From Novosphingobium sp. PP1Y (GTDB taxonomy: Bacteria > Pseudomonadota > Alphaproteobacteria > Sphingomonadales > Sphingomonadaceae), in the NCBI RefSeq assembly GCF_000253255.1, contig NC_015580.1, forward strand, positions 1,023,001 through 1,087,000: a stretch of 64,000 bases of DNA, written 5' to 3'. The notes beneath the pieces are model-generated. The model was not told the origin of the DNA and made no database searches. It saw only the letters and a program-made list of their open reading frames with translations. Below are positions 21,944-31,520 of the stretch, piece by piece; within the stretch, counting starts at the first letter, position 1; each line of letters starts with the position of its first letter. Position numbers and translations under genes: made by a program.

Positions 21944-22107
21944 GCGACCGCCAAGTTTTGTCAGTAGCCGCAGGTTACGGGTCATAGCGTTAAAAGAGGT
22001 TATGGTTTCTTTGGGTAACGGTCGTTTAACCAACTGACACATTGCTTCATGGACAAGCCGCGCCCGTCACTGCAACATGAGGACAACACGCGATAAATCC
22101 GCAAGGG

Positions 22108-23511
22108 ATGCGCGCGTTCGCCGAAGACGGGCAATGCTTGAGGGAGAATGAGGTCTTGATCAGTGCCATCGGTCTTGCAGGAGCCCTGATCCTGCTGATC
22201 TGGATGACGGTGCGGGGCGTGAACATCCTTCTTGCCGGGCCCATTGCCGCCGCGATCGTCGCGTGGACGAGCGGGCTGGCGTGGTTGCCCCCGCTCGCTG
22301 CCCAAGGCGCGCCGGATTTCGCGACTGCCTACATGAAAGGCTTCACCGGATTCTTCGGCGACTGGTTCCTGATGTTCCTGCTGGGCGCAATCTTCGGCGA
22401 AGTCATGGGTGCAAGCGGTGCGGCTGCCAGCGTGGCGCACTGGGTTGTCAGGAAAATCGGCATCCGTCACTCCGTGCTCGCGGTCGTCGCGGCCTGTGCC
22501 ATCCTCACTTACGGGGGCGTGTCGGTTTTTATCGTCGGCTTCGCGGTCTATCCCCTGGCCGTGCACCTTTTCCGCGAGGCAGACATGCCGCGCCGCTTCA
22601 TCCCTGGCGCGCTTTGCTTCGGTTCGGTGACCTTCACGATGACGAGCGCGGGTTCTCCCGAGATACAGAACCTGATCCCGATGCAGTATCTGGGTACCGA
22701 CGCCTACGCCGGCTGGCAGGTCAGCCTCGTCGTCGCGTTGCTGATGGCGGGCCTGGGCTATTTCCTGCTCGACCGCATGGTGAAGCGGGCCGTGGCGCGC
22801 GGTGAGCGCTTCGAGAGCAGGCCGGGCGACGATACCAGTTCCGCCGACCGGCACTTGCCCCATCCGCTATTGTGCATCCTGCCGCTTGTCGCCGTGCTCG
22901 GCGTCTTCATGCTTTTCCAGTATCCGCAGGCGATAGCCGGTCTGGCGGCGCTGCTGCCCGGCGCGTCGCTGGGCAAATGGGCGCTGGTCGTCGCGCTGGG
23001 CGCGGGCACGGCAATCGCGGTCCTGATCGGCCTGCGCTCGCGCGGGGCGATGCCCGCCGCGTTTTCGCGCGGGGCGACCGGGGCGGTGGTGGCGATCACC
23101 AATACTTGCGCGGTCGTCGGCTTCGGGGCCGTGGCATCGCTGTCGCCCGCATTTCAGGCGGCGCTCGATGCCGTCCAGCACCTGCCGGGCGATCCGCTGA
23201 TCGGCGCGGCCATTGCGGTGACCGTAATCGCGGGGCTTACCGGATCTGCTTCGGGCGGCCAGTCGATCGCGCTGCCCTTGCTGGCACCCGGCTATCTGGC
23301 CATGGGCGCGGACCCTTCGCAACTCCACCGTACCGTGGCCATTGCCAGCGGCGCGCTCGATAGTCTGCCGCACAACGGCTACGTGGTAACGACGATCCGG
23401 GCGATCTGCGGGGAGACCCACCGCGATGCCTATCCTGCAGTGGGCCTGCTCACCGTCGTGGTGCCGACGATCGGCCTTGCCGTCGCGATCGCGCTTTTCG
23501 CGATTGGCTGA
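22108..23511 (+). CDS. GntP-family permease (organic-acid/gluconate-type H+ symporter)
   Basis: A 467-residue inner-membrane protein with about twelve hydrophobic segments. Typical of the GntP/citrate-type symporters are FGDWFLMFLLGAIFGEVMGASGAA near residue 85, TYGGVSVFIVGFAVYPLA near 135, FTMTSAGSPEIQNLIPMQYLGT near 175, and ASGGQSIALPLLAPGYL plus ALDSLPHNGYVVTT late in the protein. Likely substrates are organic acids. The start is uncertain: ATG 22108 opens the frame, but TTG 22156, with AGGGAG 9 bases upstream, also fits and gives 451 residues. It diverges from the HD-GYP gene across 164 bases. Confidence 0.86.
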   Translation: MRAFAEDGQCLRENEVLISAIGLAGALILLIWMTVRGVNILLAGPIAAAIVAWTSGLAWLPPLAAQGAPDFATAYMKGFTGFFGDWFLMFLLGAIFGEVMGASGAAASVAHWVVRKIGIRHSVLAVVAACAILTYGGVSVFIVGFAVYPLAVHLFREADMPRRFIPGALCFGSVTFTMTSAGSPEIQNLIPMQYLGTDAYAGWQVSLVVALLMAGLGYFLLDRMVKRAVARGERFESRPGDDTSSADRHLPHPLLCILPLVAVLGVFMLFQYPQAIAGLAALLPGASLGKWALVVALGAGTAIAVLIGLRSRGAMPAAFSRGATGAVVAITNTCAVVGFGAVASLSPAFQAALDAVQHLPGDPLIGAAIAVTVIAGLTGSASGGQSIALPLLAPGYLAMGADPSQLHRTVAIASGALDSLPHNGYVVTTIRAICGETHRDAYPAVGLLTVVVPTIGLAVAIALFAIG

Positions 23512-23679
23512 CAGGAACCGGCGGCCAGCCCGCCGGACTCTCAGTATTCCTGCAATCCTAAGGGTGAACTCAGGGCCTGCCCCTATTAACCTTGTTTCGC
23601 CGTCGCCGTCCTATCCGATCATGAGCCGGGCGAAGGGTCGCATCTGCCCGGCAGATAAAATCGGGTCGGAGTTTCAGGA

Positions 23680-24036
23680 ATGGATCAGGGTGATCGCGCA
23701 TCGCGCCAGGCAGAGAGGTTGTCCGTCATGGTCCCTGCCGTCTGCCGCCTGCGCAACGGGTTTCGCGACCAGGTGATGGTATATGACATTTCCACCGGCG
23801 GTTGCCGGATCAAGAGCTGCGCGGTGACCTTGCGGGTCGGCGACATCGTCGTGGTCCGCCCCGAAATGCTCGAAGGACTGGGCGGTGAAGTGCGCTGGGT
23901 CATTGGCCGCGAGGCTGGCATCCGCTTCGTCCAGCCACTCTATGCGCCGGTCGTCGAGCACTTGCACCGCAACCACCGCACGTTCCTGACTTCGGTGCGC
24001 AATTCAGCTTCGCCGCCGCTTCGGATGATTGCCTGA
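23680..24036 (+). CDS. Single PilZ-domain protein
   Basis: A 118-residue protein consisting of one PilZ domain. The segment DISTGGCRI near residue 35 fits the (D/N)xSxxG motif; the N-terminal arginine pair SRQAERLSV is a plausible RxxxR element but poorly placed. Such stand-alone PilZ proteins bind c-di-GMP and act on motility or cellulose/EPS machinery. No partner gene is adjacent: it is followed by the convergent DUF389 gene with 7 bases between. Fourth c-di-GMP-type protein within 14 kb. Confidence 0.8.
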   Translation: MDQGDRASRQAERLSVMVPAVCRLRNGFRDQVMVYDISTGGCRIKSCAVTLRVGDIVVVRPEMLEGLGGEVRWVIGREAGIRFVQPLYAPVVEHLHRNHRTFLTSVRNSASPPLRMIA

Positions 24037-24043
24037 TAGCGGT

Positions 24044-25882
24044 CTATCGCCCCGAAGTCTGCTGCCCCGCGGCGTCCTGCGCCGCGGCTTTATCCGCTGC
24101 CGCCTTCTGAGCGGTGGCGCGTGCAGCTTCGGCAGCCTGTTGCGAAGGGCTTTGCCCATAGACCCTGACTGTCGCCGTGGGCACCAGCATTTCGCTTTCC
24201 TCATCCGTCGCCTGTCCCGGCCTGACCGTGTCCTTCGGCTTTGGCGAGGCGCCCGGGGCGGGCACCGGATGCTGGACCTGCACTTCGATCCCGGCATCGG
24301 AGAAGAACTTCACCAGGGCGCCGAGGTGTTCCTCGTCTTCGCTTGAAACCGAAACCCTGGCCATGCCCCAGCGCTGGAGCGCCCATAGCGCCAGATCGGC
24401 GGAAATCGCGCCTTCCGGGTGCTTCCTGCCGTTCTCGCCTGACAGGGCAACGTTCATGACGGCCTGTGCCGGCGGCACTATTCGGACTGTCCAGCCCTGC
24501 GTCTCCTTGCTCGCAGCCTGTTCGGTCGTGCGATAGTCCGCCAGGGTCCAGCCGGGCGCTGGTATCGGTTCGACATAGACCATCCGCTGGGCGCGGTCGC
24601 TCCATACCGAGCGCGTGGGCAGGCCCACGCTCTGGCGGATGGCATTGAACGGCGGGACGTCTGCCGCGATGCCGGCCGCCGTGCGCTCCATCGCCGCATC
24701 GACCATGGCTCGGGTCTGGGCCTGCACGTCGGCGGCCAGAACCTGCTGCAGGTTGATAGTCACCTCGTCGCCCAGGGCCTTGCGGATCAGCTCCTCGGCG
24801 GAGGCTTCGGCATTGGTCGTATAGCTGCGGGCGATCACGAGGGCGTCGACCGAGGGCGCGCTGAACACGCCGGATTTGACGTCGAGCTGGGCAATGGTGA
24901 CGCCCTTGGTGCCGCAAGCCTGCAGGATCGCGGCCCGCGCGGCGGTGCGGATCTTGGCCTCGGTCGACAGCTTCATCAGCGTCATCGACAGCGGCGTGCC
25001 GAGGGCGAGGAAGGCCGCGACAAGGATGGTCACGTAGCGCGGCGTCCATTCGACCTTGCCGAAGGGACGGGCAGCCCCGGATAGCCGCGCGATGAGCGCG
25101 AAGGCGAAAGTGATCGCGGCAAGGTTGGTCAGGAAGAGGAGCAGCGCGCCCATCGCGAACATCGGCTGGAACACGCCGATGCCGTAGCCGATGACGGTCA
25201 GCGGCGGCATCAGCGCAGTGGCGATGGCAACGCCGATGGCAGTGCCCCCCTTGCCGATCACCGTCGAGTAGCCGCCGGCAATCCCCGAAAACAGCGCGAT
25301 GGCGAGGTCGAGCAGGTTGGGTTCGGTGCGCGCGAGGATCTCGGGCGTGGCGTTGCGGATCGGCGAAAGCCATGTCAGCAGCATTCCGGTAAGGATGCCG
25401 ATGGCCGCGCCCACCGCCACCACCTTGGCCGCGTCGCGGATGCGATGGCCGTCGAGCGAGGCGAAGCCGAAGCCCATCGAGGCGATCGGCGCCATCAGCG
25501 GCGAGACGAGCATCGCGCCGATCACGACAGCAGTCGAGGATTGCAGCAGGCCGAGCGTGGCAATGCCTGCGGCGAGTGCGGACATCAGGATATAGCCGTT
25601 GGTCAGTTCCCCGTCCTTGCGCACGTGCTGGCGCAAGTCGTAGGCCTGATCCGGCGTCAATTGCGGCAACAGCACCGCGTGGGCCAGGCGCAGGCGCATG
25701 AGGTGCACGAATGCCTCGGCGCGGCGTATCCACATGGGCCGCTTCTTCCAGGCGGCTTCGACCCGGCTGGCGAATGCGGCGTTGGGTTCGCGTGCGTCGT
25801 GCGGGGAAGACCGGCCAGCGCCGGATGGGTTCGACTGACCCGGCAAAGGGTCGTCGGGCATGGCCGTCGGGGTGTCGTTCAT
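24044..25882 (-). CDS. DUF389 membrane protein with long C-terminal soluble tail
   Basis: A 612-residue protein. Residues about 95-325 hold the DUF389 hydrophobic block: GATLGLLQSSTAVVIGAMLVSPLMAPI (seen as GLLQSSTAVVIGAMLVSP), GGYSTVIGKGGTAIGVAIATALMPPL and LFLTNLAAITFAFAL. A tail of about 280 residues, rich in Ala/Gln near the end (AAEAARATAQKAAADKAAAQ), follows. DUF389 proteins are uncharacterised membrane proteins of the TIGR00341/TIGR00271 group. It starts 2 bases after the antiporter stop on the same strand, so they share a transcript; a joint role in ion or stress tolerance is inferred only. Confidence 0.82.
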   Translation of the reverse strand: MNDTPTAMPDDPLPGQSNPSGAGRSSPHDAREPNAAFASRVEAAWKKRPMWIRRAEAFVHLMRLRLAHAVLLPQLTPDQAYDLRQHVRKDGELTNGYILMSALAAGIATLGLLQSSTAVVIGAMLVSPLMAPIASMGFGFASLDGHRIRDAAKVVAVGAAIGILTGMLLTWLSPIRNATPEILARTEPNLLDLAIALFSGIAGGYSTVIGKGGTAIGVAIATALMPPLTVIGYGIGVFQPMFAMGALLLFLTNLAAITFAFALIARLSGAARPFGKVEWTPRYVTILVAAFLALGTPLSMTLMKLSTEAKIRTAARAAILQACGTKGVTIAQLDVKSGVFSAPSVDALVIARSYTTNAEASAEELIRKALGDEVTINLQQVLAADVQAQTRAMVDAAMERTAAGIAADVPPFNAIRQSVGLPTRSVWSDRAQRMVYVEPIPAPGWTLADYRTTEQAASKETQGWTVRIVPPAQAVMNVALSGENGRKHPEGAISADLALWALQRWGMARVSVSSEDEEHLGALVKFFSDAGIEVQVQHPVPAPGASPKPKDTVRPGQATDEESEMLVPTATVRVYGQSPSQQAAEAARATAQKAAADKAAAQDAAGQQTSGR

Positions 25883-25884
25883 GG

Positions 25885-27162
25885 TCAGGCTTTCTGTGCC
25901 GGGGCCGTTGCCTGGCGGTTCCTGATGTGGCTGATCAGGCCGGAGATGGTGCTGCCCTGCGCGACGACCGCGAAGAGGACGACGATGTAGGTGACGACCA
26001 GCAGTTCGTCACGAATGACCGAGGCGGGCAGGGCCAGCGCGAGCGCCACCGAAATGCCGCCGCGCAGTCCGCCCCAGACCAGCGTGGGAAAGGCGAGCGG
26101 ACCCATGTCGATCATCCTCTTCATGGCTGCCAGCGGTACGCCGACCGCAATCATCCGGGCGATGAGCACGATCACGATCGCGCCGAGCCCGGCGAGGATA
26201 TACGTGTTTTCGAATTCGAGGGCGATGACTTCGAGGCCGATCAGCAGGAACAGGACGGCGTTGAGAATCTCGTCGATCAGCGCCCAGAACTTGATGATGT
26301 AGTCGCGCGTCACGTCGCTCATGGCATGGGCGACACCGGCATTGCCGATGATCAGGCCGGCGACCGCCATCGCTACCGGTCCGCTGACATGGAGCGCCAT
26401 GGCAAGACTGTAGCCGCCCATCACGACGGCAAGGCTGATCATTGCCTCGATGTTGTACTCGTCGATGGATTTCATCGCGACGTAGCCGATCCAGCCGACC
26501 ACGAGGCCCAGCACTGCGCCGCCCAGCGCTTCCTGCACGAAATGTCCGATGGCAAAGGACCAGCTGAAGGTCTCGGCGCCGGTCGCCAGCGAGACGAGGA
26601 TGGTGAAGACGACGACGCCGATGCCGTCGTTGAACAGGCTCTCGCCCGCGACCGTGGCCTGCAGGGTATCGGGCATGGCCGCACGCTTCATCACCGCCAT
26701 GACCGAAACCGGGTCGGTCGGCGATATCAGCGCGCCGAAGACGAGGCTCCACATCAGGGGCACGGTGAGGCCGAGCAGCATGGTCAGGTAGTGGAAGGCG
26801 AAGCCGACGATTGCCGTCGACAGGACTACGCCCACGGTACTGAAGACCAGGATCGGCCAGCGGCCCTTGCGCATGTTCGACCAGCTCACGTGCATCGCAC
26901 CGGCGAACAGCAGGAACGAGAGCATCCCCTCCATCAGCGTGGTGCTGAAGTCGATGTCGTTGAGGAAGCGCCCGAATTTCTCGGCCATGCTGCTGCTGGG
27001 CACCAGCTTGTCGTAAGCGACGATCAGCAGCGAGGCGAGCGTGCCCATGACCGTCAGTCCGACGGTCGAAGGGAGCTTGAGAACGCGGTAGTTGAAGTAA
27101 CCGAGCCCGGCAGCAAGGACGATGAGGATCGCGGCGGCGTCGAACGCGGTCAGGTCATGCAT
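25885..27162 (-). CDS. Cation/proton antiporter, CPA1 / NhaP type
   Basis: A 425-residue inner-membrane antiporter with about twelve helices. Key CPA1 features are GALISPTDPVSVMAVM near residue 145 and the ion-binding motif ESLFNDGIGVVVF near residue 172. GLRGGISVALALALP near residue 388 is typical of NhaP-like Na+/H+ exchangers. It would expel sodium or potassium in exchange for protons. It is first of a two-gene minus-strand unit with the DUF389 gene, which begins 2 bases downstream. Which cation it moves is not readable. Confidence 0.88.
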   Translation of the reverse strand: MHDLTAFDAAAILIVLAAGLGYFNYRVLKLPSTVGLTVMGTLASLLIVAYDKLVPSSSMAEKFGRFLNDIDFSTTLMEGMLSFLLFAGAMHVSWSNMRKGRWPILVFSTVGVVLSTAIVGFAFHYLTMLLGLTVPLMWSLVFGALISPTDPVSVMAVMKRAAMPDTLQATVAGESLFNDGIGVVVFTILVSLATGAETFSWSFAIGHFVQEALGGAVLGLVVGWIGYVAMKSIDEYNIEAMISLAVVMGGYSLAMALHVSGPVAMAVAGLIIGNAGVAHAMSDVTRDYIIKFWALIDEILNAVLFLLIGLEVIALEFENTYILAGLGAIVIVLIARMIAVGVPLAAMKRMIDMGPLAFPTLVWGGLRGGISVALALALPASVIRDELLVVTYIVVLFAVVAQGSTISGLISHIRNRQATAPAQKA

Positions 27163-27246
27163 GGGCGGGACATTAGCCTGACCTGCAACGATTTCCTAGC
27201 TCGCCCGGACGGAATCGGCGGGCACCAGCGTTCACGCGCCGCCGCG

Positions 27247-28860
27247 TCAGCCCAGTTCCAGCCAGATCGAGCCGAAGCCGGGAAGGGCGCCGTCGCCGCC
27301 CCCGTTCACCAGCAGCAGCACTTCGCCCTGCGCCGCTTCGGGCAGTGCGACCGGCTCTTCGCCAAGGTTGAAGAGGCACAGGATGCGCGTTTCGCCCAAG
27401 CTGCGGATGAACGACAGCAGGTTGCCTTGCGCCCGGCAATCGGTGAGATCGCCAAGCCGCAGTGCGGGATGGGCCTTGCGCAAGGCAAGAAGCCTGCGCG
27501 TGAACTGCAGGAGCGATTGCGGATCGTCTTCCTGCCGCGAGACCGCGCGTGAGAGGTTCTGCGGCGAGAGGGGCAGCCAGGGCGTGCCCGTGGTGAACCC
27601 GCCTTGCCAGCTTTCGTCCCAGGGCATCGGCGTGCGGGCCCCGTCGCGTGACAGTGTCAGCGGCCAGTTGGCGATTGCCTCCGGGTCCTGCAGCAGATCG
27701 TAGGGGATGGTGTCCTGTTCGAGGCCCAGTTCCTCGCCTTCGTAGATGATTGCATTGCCGCGCAGGGCGAGTAGCAGGGCCAGCTTGGTACGGGCGAAAC
27801 GGGCCATGTCGCCTCCGGCGCACCAGCGCGAGACGGCGCGCGGTGCGTCGTGGTTCTCGAAAGCCCAGCTCGGCCAGCCGCCCGCGTCATCCGGTCCTTC
27901 GGTCCAGCGCTCGAGCGTCGCGGCAACGACATCGGCGCTCAGCAGCGGGGCATAGAGGAAGTCGAAGCCGTAGGCGCTGTTGAGGCGATTCTCGCCCGCG
28001 GTATAGGCGCGCCGGTCGGCCTGCGGTTCGTCGCCGCCGATCTCGGCCACGGTATGGATCGCGCCCGCGCCATATTCGTCGCAAAGCGCGCGCAGCCTGT
28101 GCACGAAATGGACCATGTCTGGGTGCGACTGGCTGTAGGTCTTGAGCTGGAAATCGAAGGGCCGGGTCCGGACGCGGCCATCCTCCGGCGCAGGCGGATT
28201 GTCGCGCAGCAGCGGGTCGTGCATCGCGTGGTTCAGCGCATCGAGGCGGAACCCGTCGACTCCGCGGTCCAGCCAGAACCGCGCAACGTCCAGCACGGCC
28301 TGCTGCACCGCCGGTTCATGCATGTTGAGCTGCGGCTGCTCCTTGAGGAACGTGTGCATGTAGTACTGGCGGCGGCGGGCGTCCCAGGTCCATGCCGGGC
28401 CGCCGAACACGGATTGCCAGTTGCTCGGCGGTCCCCCGTCGGGCCGGGGATCGTGCCAGACGTACCAGTCGGCCTTGTCGCCTTCGCGCGAGGCGCGGCT
28501 CTCGGTGAACCACGGGTGCAGGTCCGAGGTATGGGCATAGACCTGGTCGATGATGACCTTGAGGCCCAGCTCGTGCGCGCGTGCGACCAGTGCGTCGAAG
28601 TCGGCGAGGGTGCCGAAGATCGGGTCGACATCGCAATAGTCGGCCACGTCGTAGCCGAAATCGCGCATCGGCGAGGTGAAGAAGGGCGAGATCCAGATGG
28701 CATCGACGCCCAGCGCAGCGACATGGTCAAGCCGCCGGGTGATTCCCGGCAGGTCGCCGATGCCGTCGCCATTCGAATCCTGAAAGCTGCGCGGGTAGAT
28801 CTGGTAGATCACGGCGCCCTTCCACCAGGGCGTCGAATGGGCGGTCTCGGGCAGGCTCAT
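27247..28860 (-). CDS. Alpha-glucosidase / oligo-1,6-glucosidase (GH13)
   Basis: A 537-residue cytosolic GH13 glucosidase. Catalytic regions are all visible: QIYPRSFQDSNGDGIGDLPG at the start, DVVYAHT-like segment (IDQVYAHTSDLHPWF), GFRLDALNHAMHD with the nucleophilic Asp, TVAEIGGDEP with the acid/base Glu, and FENHDAPR with the third Asp. It would hydrolyse malto- or isomalto-oligosaccharides released from glycogen. ATG 28860 is preferred: AAAGGTG stands about 7 bases upstream and the family begins MSLPE/TPWWKGAVIYQ. It is divergent from glgP across 230 bases, fitting joint control of glycogen breakdown. Confidence 0.92.
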   Translation of the reverse strand: MSLPETAHSTPWWKGAVIYQIYPRSFQDSNGDGIGDLPGITRRLDHVAALGVDAIWISPFFTSPMRDFGYDVADYCDVDPIFGTLADFDALVARAHELGLKVIIDQVYAHTSDLHPWFTESRASREGDKADWYVWHDPRPDGGPPSNWQSVFGGPAWTWDARRRQYYMHTFLKEQPQLNMHEPAVQQAVLDVARFWLDRGVDGFRLDALNHAMHDPLLRDNPPAPEDGRVRTRPFDFQLKTYSQSHPDMVHFVHRLRALCDEYGAGAIHTVAEIGGDEPQADRRAYTAGENRLNSAYGFDFLYAPLLSADVVAATLERWTEGPDDAGGWPSWAFENHDAPRAVSRWCAGGDMARFARTKLALLLALRGNAIIYEGEELGLEQDTIPYDLLQDPEAIANWPLTLSRDGARTPMPWDESWQGGFTTGTPWLPLSPQNLSRAVSRQEDDPQSLLQFTRRLLALRKAHPALRLGDLTDCRAQGNLLSFIRSLGETRILCLFNLGEEPVALPEAAQGEVLLLVNGGGDGALPGFGSIWLELG

Positions 28861-28927
28861 GCGCACCTTTCGCGGCTGGGGGCTCAGCGCGAACATAGAT
28901 CACCGATTGACGCTGCGCGCAAATTTT

Positions 28928-28946
28928 TTGCGGCACTGCACAATGG
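28928..28946. promoter_or_regulatory. TGC-rich element in the glucosidase-glgP promoter region
   Basis: TTGCGGCACTGCACAATGG, in the 230-base divergent space. It resembles a site just upstream of nasT (38349-38367; 16 of 19 bases identical, with 11 contiguous) and, more distantly, the elements upstream of the nrtA and nirB leaders. Significance is uncertain; it could be coincidence. Confidence 0.3.
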
Positions 28947-29090
28947 CTCTTGTAGAGCGGTGGGGCTGTGCTAGCCATGTATCGGAAGATTGGGATCGAG
29001 AGGAGGGTGTCGCCCCCGTATCGGCGATAATCGGTGCCGCATCCTGGCGCCTGTACGGGCGGCCCGGACGGCATGTTCAGGAGTGCGCCC

Positions 29091-31520
29091 GTGGCTACTG
29101 ATCCTGTCCTCGCTTCCAAGACCGCGTTCCAGTCGGAGTTCGACGAACATATCGTCCGGGTCCTGCGTCACCGCATCGGCAAGGACGAAAAGGCGGCCAA
29201 GAAGCACGACTGGTACAATGCGTCGATCTATGCCCTGCGCGATGCCATTATCGACCGCTGGATCGAATCGACGCGCCGCACCTACGATGCCGGCGACAAG
29301 CGGGTGTACTACCTCTCGATGGAGTTCCTGATCGGGCGGCTGCTGCGCGATGCGCTGTCCAACATGGGCATGACCCGCCAGATGGAGCAGGCTCTGCGGG
29401 CCCACGGCCTCGACCTTGCCGAGCTGGAGGAGCTGGAACCCGACGCGGCGCTCGGCAACGGAGGGCTCGGGCGCCTTGCCGCCTGCTTCATGGAAAGCCT
29501 CGCGACGCTCGACATTCCCGCTTACGGCTATGGCATCCGCTACGTGAACGGCATGTTCCGCCAGCGCATCAGCGACGGCTGGCAGGTCGAATTGCCCGAG
29601 ACCTGGCTGGCCCACGGCAACCCCTGGGAATTCGACCGGATGGAATGTTCCTACCGGATCGGCTTTGGCGGCGAGGTCGTGGCCAAGGGCGACCACGTGA
29701 CCTGGAATCCGGCCGAGGCGGTCGAGGCGACGGCCGTCGATACCCCGGTCGTGGGCTGGCGCGGCAAGCGGGTGAACACCCTGCGCCTGTGGACCGCGAG
29801 TCCGCTCGATCCGATCCGGCTCGATGCCTTCAATGCGGGCGACCACTTCGGCGCGCTGGAAGAGCAGGTGCGGGCCGACAGCCTCGTGCGCGTGCTCTAT
29901 CCGGCTGACCAGACCCCGGCCGGGCAGGAACTGCGGCTGCGGCAGGAGTACTTCTTCACTGCGGCATCGGTGCAGGACATCGTGCGCCGGCACATGCAAT
30001 ACGAGAACGACATCCGGACCCTGCCGGAAAAAGCCGCGATCCAGCTCAACGATACGCACCCTTCGGTCGCGGTGGCCGAACTGATGCGCCTGTTCGTCGA
30101 CGAACACGGGCTGGAGTTCAACGAGGCCTGGGCGCTGTGCCAGAAGACCGTTTCCTACACCAATCACACCCTGCTGCCCGAAGCGCTGGAATCCTGGCCG
30201 CTGCCGCTGTTCGAACGGCTGCTGCCGCGCCACATGCAGATCATCTATGCAATCAACAGCCGGGTCCTGCGCGAGGCGCGCAAGGCGGGCTGCGACGACG
30301 CGCAGATCGCGGCGATCTCGCTTATCGACGAAGGCGGAGAGCGGCGCGTGCGCATGGCCAACCTCGCCTTTGCCGGGGCCCATTCGATCAACGGCGTGGC
30401 CGCACTGCATACCGAACTGATGAAGGAGACGGTCTTTGCCGACTTGCACCGCCTTTATCCGGATCGGATCAACAACAAGACCAACGGCGTCACTCCGCGG
30501 CGCTGGTTGCAGCAGTGCAATCCCGGGCTGACCAAGGTCATCCGCGACGCGATCGGCGACGAATTCCTCGACGATGCCGCGAAGCTGACGGCCCTCAATG
30601 CCCTGGCCGGCGATGCCGCGCTGGGTGAGCGGATCGCCGAAGTAAAGCGCTCGAACAAGGTTGCGCTGTCCGACTACATCAAGCGCACCATGGGTATCCG
30701 CCTCGATCCCGATGCCCTGTTCGACGTCCAGATCAAGCGCATCCACGAATACAAGCGCCAGCTCCTGAACCTGATCGAGACGGTGGCGCTCTACGACCAG
30801 ATTCGCAGCCATCCCGAGCGCGACTGGATTCCGCGCGTGAAGATCTTCGGCGGCAAGGCCGCGCCGAGCTATCACAACGCCAAGCTCGTCATCAAACTGG
30901 CCAACGACATCGCGCGCAGGGTCAACGCCGACCCGTCCGTAGGCGGGCTGCTCAAGGTTGTGTTCGTGCCCAACTACAACGTCAGCCTGGCCGAACGGAT
31001 CATCCCCGCGGCCGACCTGTCGGAACAGATCTCGACTGCGGGCATGGAAGCCTCGGGCACCGGCAACATGAAGTTCGCGCTCAACGGCGCGCTGACCATC
31101 GGCACGCTCGACGGCGCCAATGTCGAGATCAGGGACCACGTCGGCGACGAAAACATCGTGATCTTCGGTCTCACTGCCGAAGAGGTGGCGGAAAAGCGTG
31201 CCGATGGGTACAATCCGCGCGAAGTCATCGAAGGGTCGCGCGAACTGGGGCAGGCGCTTTCCGCCATCGCCTCGGGCGTGTTTTCGCCCGACGATCCGAA
31301 CCGCTACACAGGCCTTGTCGGCGGCATCTACGACCACGACTGGTTTATGTGCGCGGCCGACTTCGATAGTTATGCCGCGGCCCAGCGTTCGGTCGACGCG
31401 CGCTGGGAGGACAAGGCCGGCTGGCGTGCGGCGGCGATCCGCAACATCGCCAATGTCGGCTGGTTTTCCTCTGACCGGACCATCTCGGAATACGCCAAAG
31501 ACATCTGGAAGGTGATGTGA
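29091..31520 (+). CDS. glgP: Glycogen phosphorylase
   Basis: Releases glucose-1-phosphate from the non-reducing ends of glycogen. An 809-residue protein. Segments typical of the family are YYLSMEFLIGRLL near residue 82, NGGLGRLAACFMES near 122, QLNDTHPSVAVAEL near 322, and GTGNMKFALNGALTIGTLDGAN near 657, containing the lysine that forms the Schiff base with pyridoxal phosphate. GTG 29091 is chosen because AGGAG lies 7 bases upstream; a slightly longer frame begins at ATG 29034 or 29073. Overlap of GTGA with glgB shows translational coupling in the operon glgP-glgB-glgC-glgA-glgX. Confidence 0.95.
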   Translation: MATDPVLASKTAFQSEFDEHIVRVLRHRIGKDEKAAKKHDWYNASIYALRDAIIDRWIESTRRTYDAGDKRVYYLSMEFLIGRLLRDALSNMGMTRQMEQALRAHGLDLAELEELEPDAALGNGGLGRLAACFMESLATLDIPAYGYGIRYVNGMFRQRISDGWQVELPETWLAHGNPWEFDRMECSYRIGFGGEVVAKGDHVTWNPAEAVEATAVDTPVVGWRGKRVNTLRLWTASPLDPIRLDAFNAGDHFGALEEQVRADSLVRVLYPADQTPAGQELRLRQEYFFTAASVQDIVRRHMQYENDIRTLPEKAAIQLNDTHPSVAVAELMRLFVDEHGLEFNEAWALCQKTVSYTNHTLLPEALESWPLPLFERLLPRHMQIIYAINSRVLREARKAGCDDAQIAAISLIDEGGERRVRMANLAFAGAHSINGVAALHTELMKETVFADLHRLYPDRINNKTNGVTPRRWLQQCNPGLTKVIRDAIGDEFLDDAAKLTALNALAGDAALGERIAEVKRSNKVALSDYIKRTMGIRLDPDALFDVQIKRIHEYKRQLLNLIETVALYDQIRSHPERDWIPRVKIFGGKAAPSYHNAKLVIKLANDIARRVNADPSVGGLLKVVFVPNYNVSLAERIIPAADLSEQISTAGMEASGTGNMKFALNGALTIGTLDGANVEIRDHVGDENIVIFGLTAEEVAEKRADGYNPREVIEGSRELGQALSAIASGVFSPDDPNRYTGLVGGIYDHDWFMCAADFDSYAAAQRSVDARWEDKAGWRAAAIRNIANVGWFSSDRTISEYAKDIWKVM

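Noticed and set aside
22108..22155. Fixed ATG start of the GntP-type permease
   Set aside because: Kept as the feature start but not treated as certain: TTG 22156 has a better Shine-Dalgarno.
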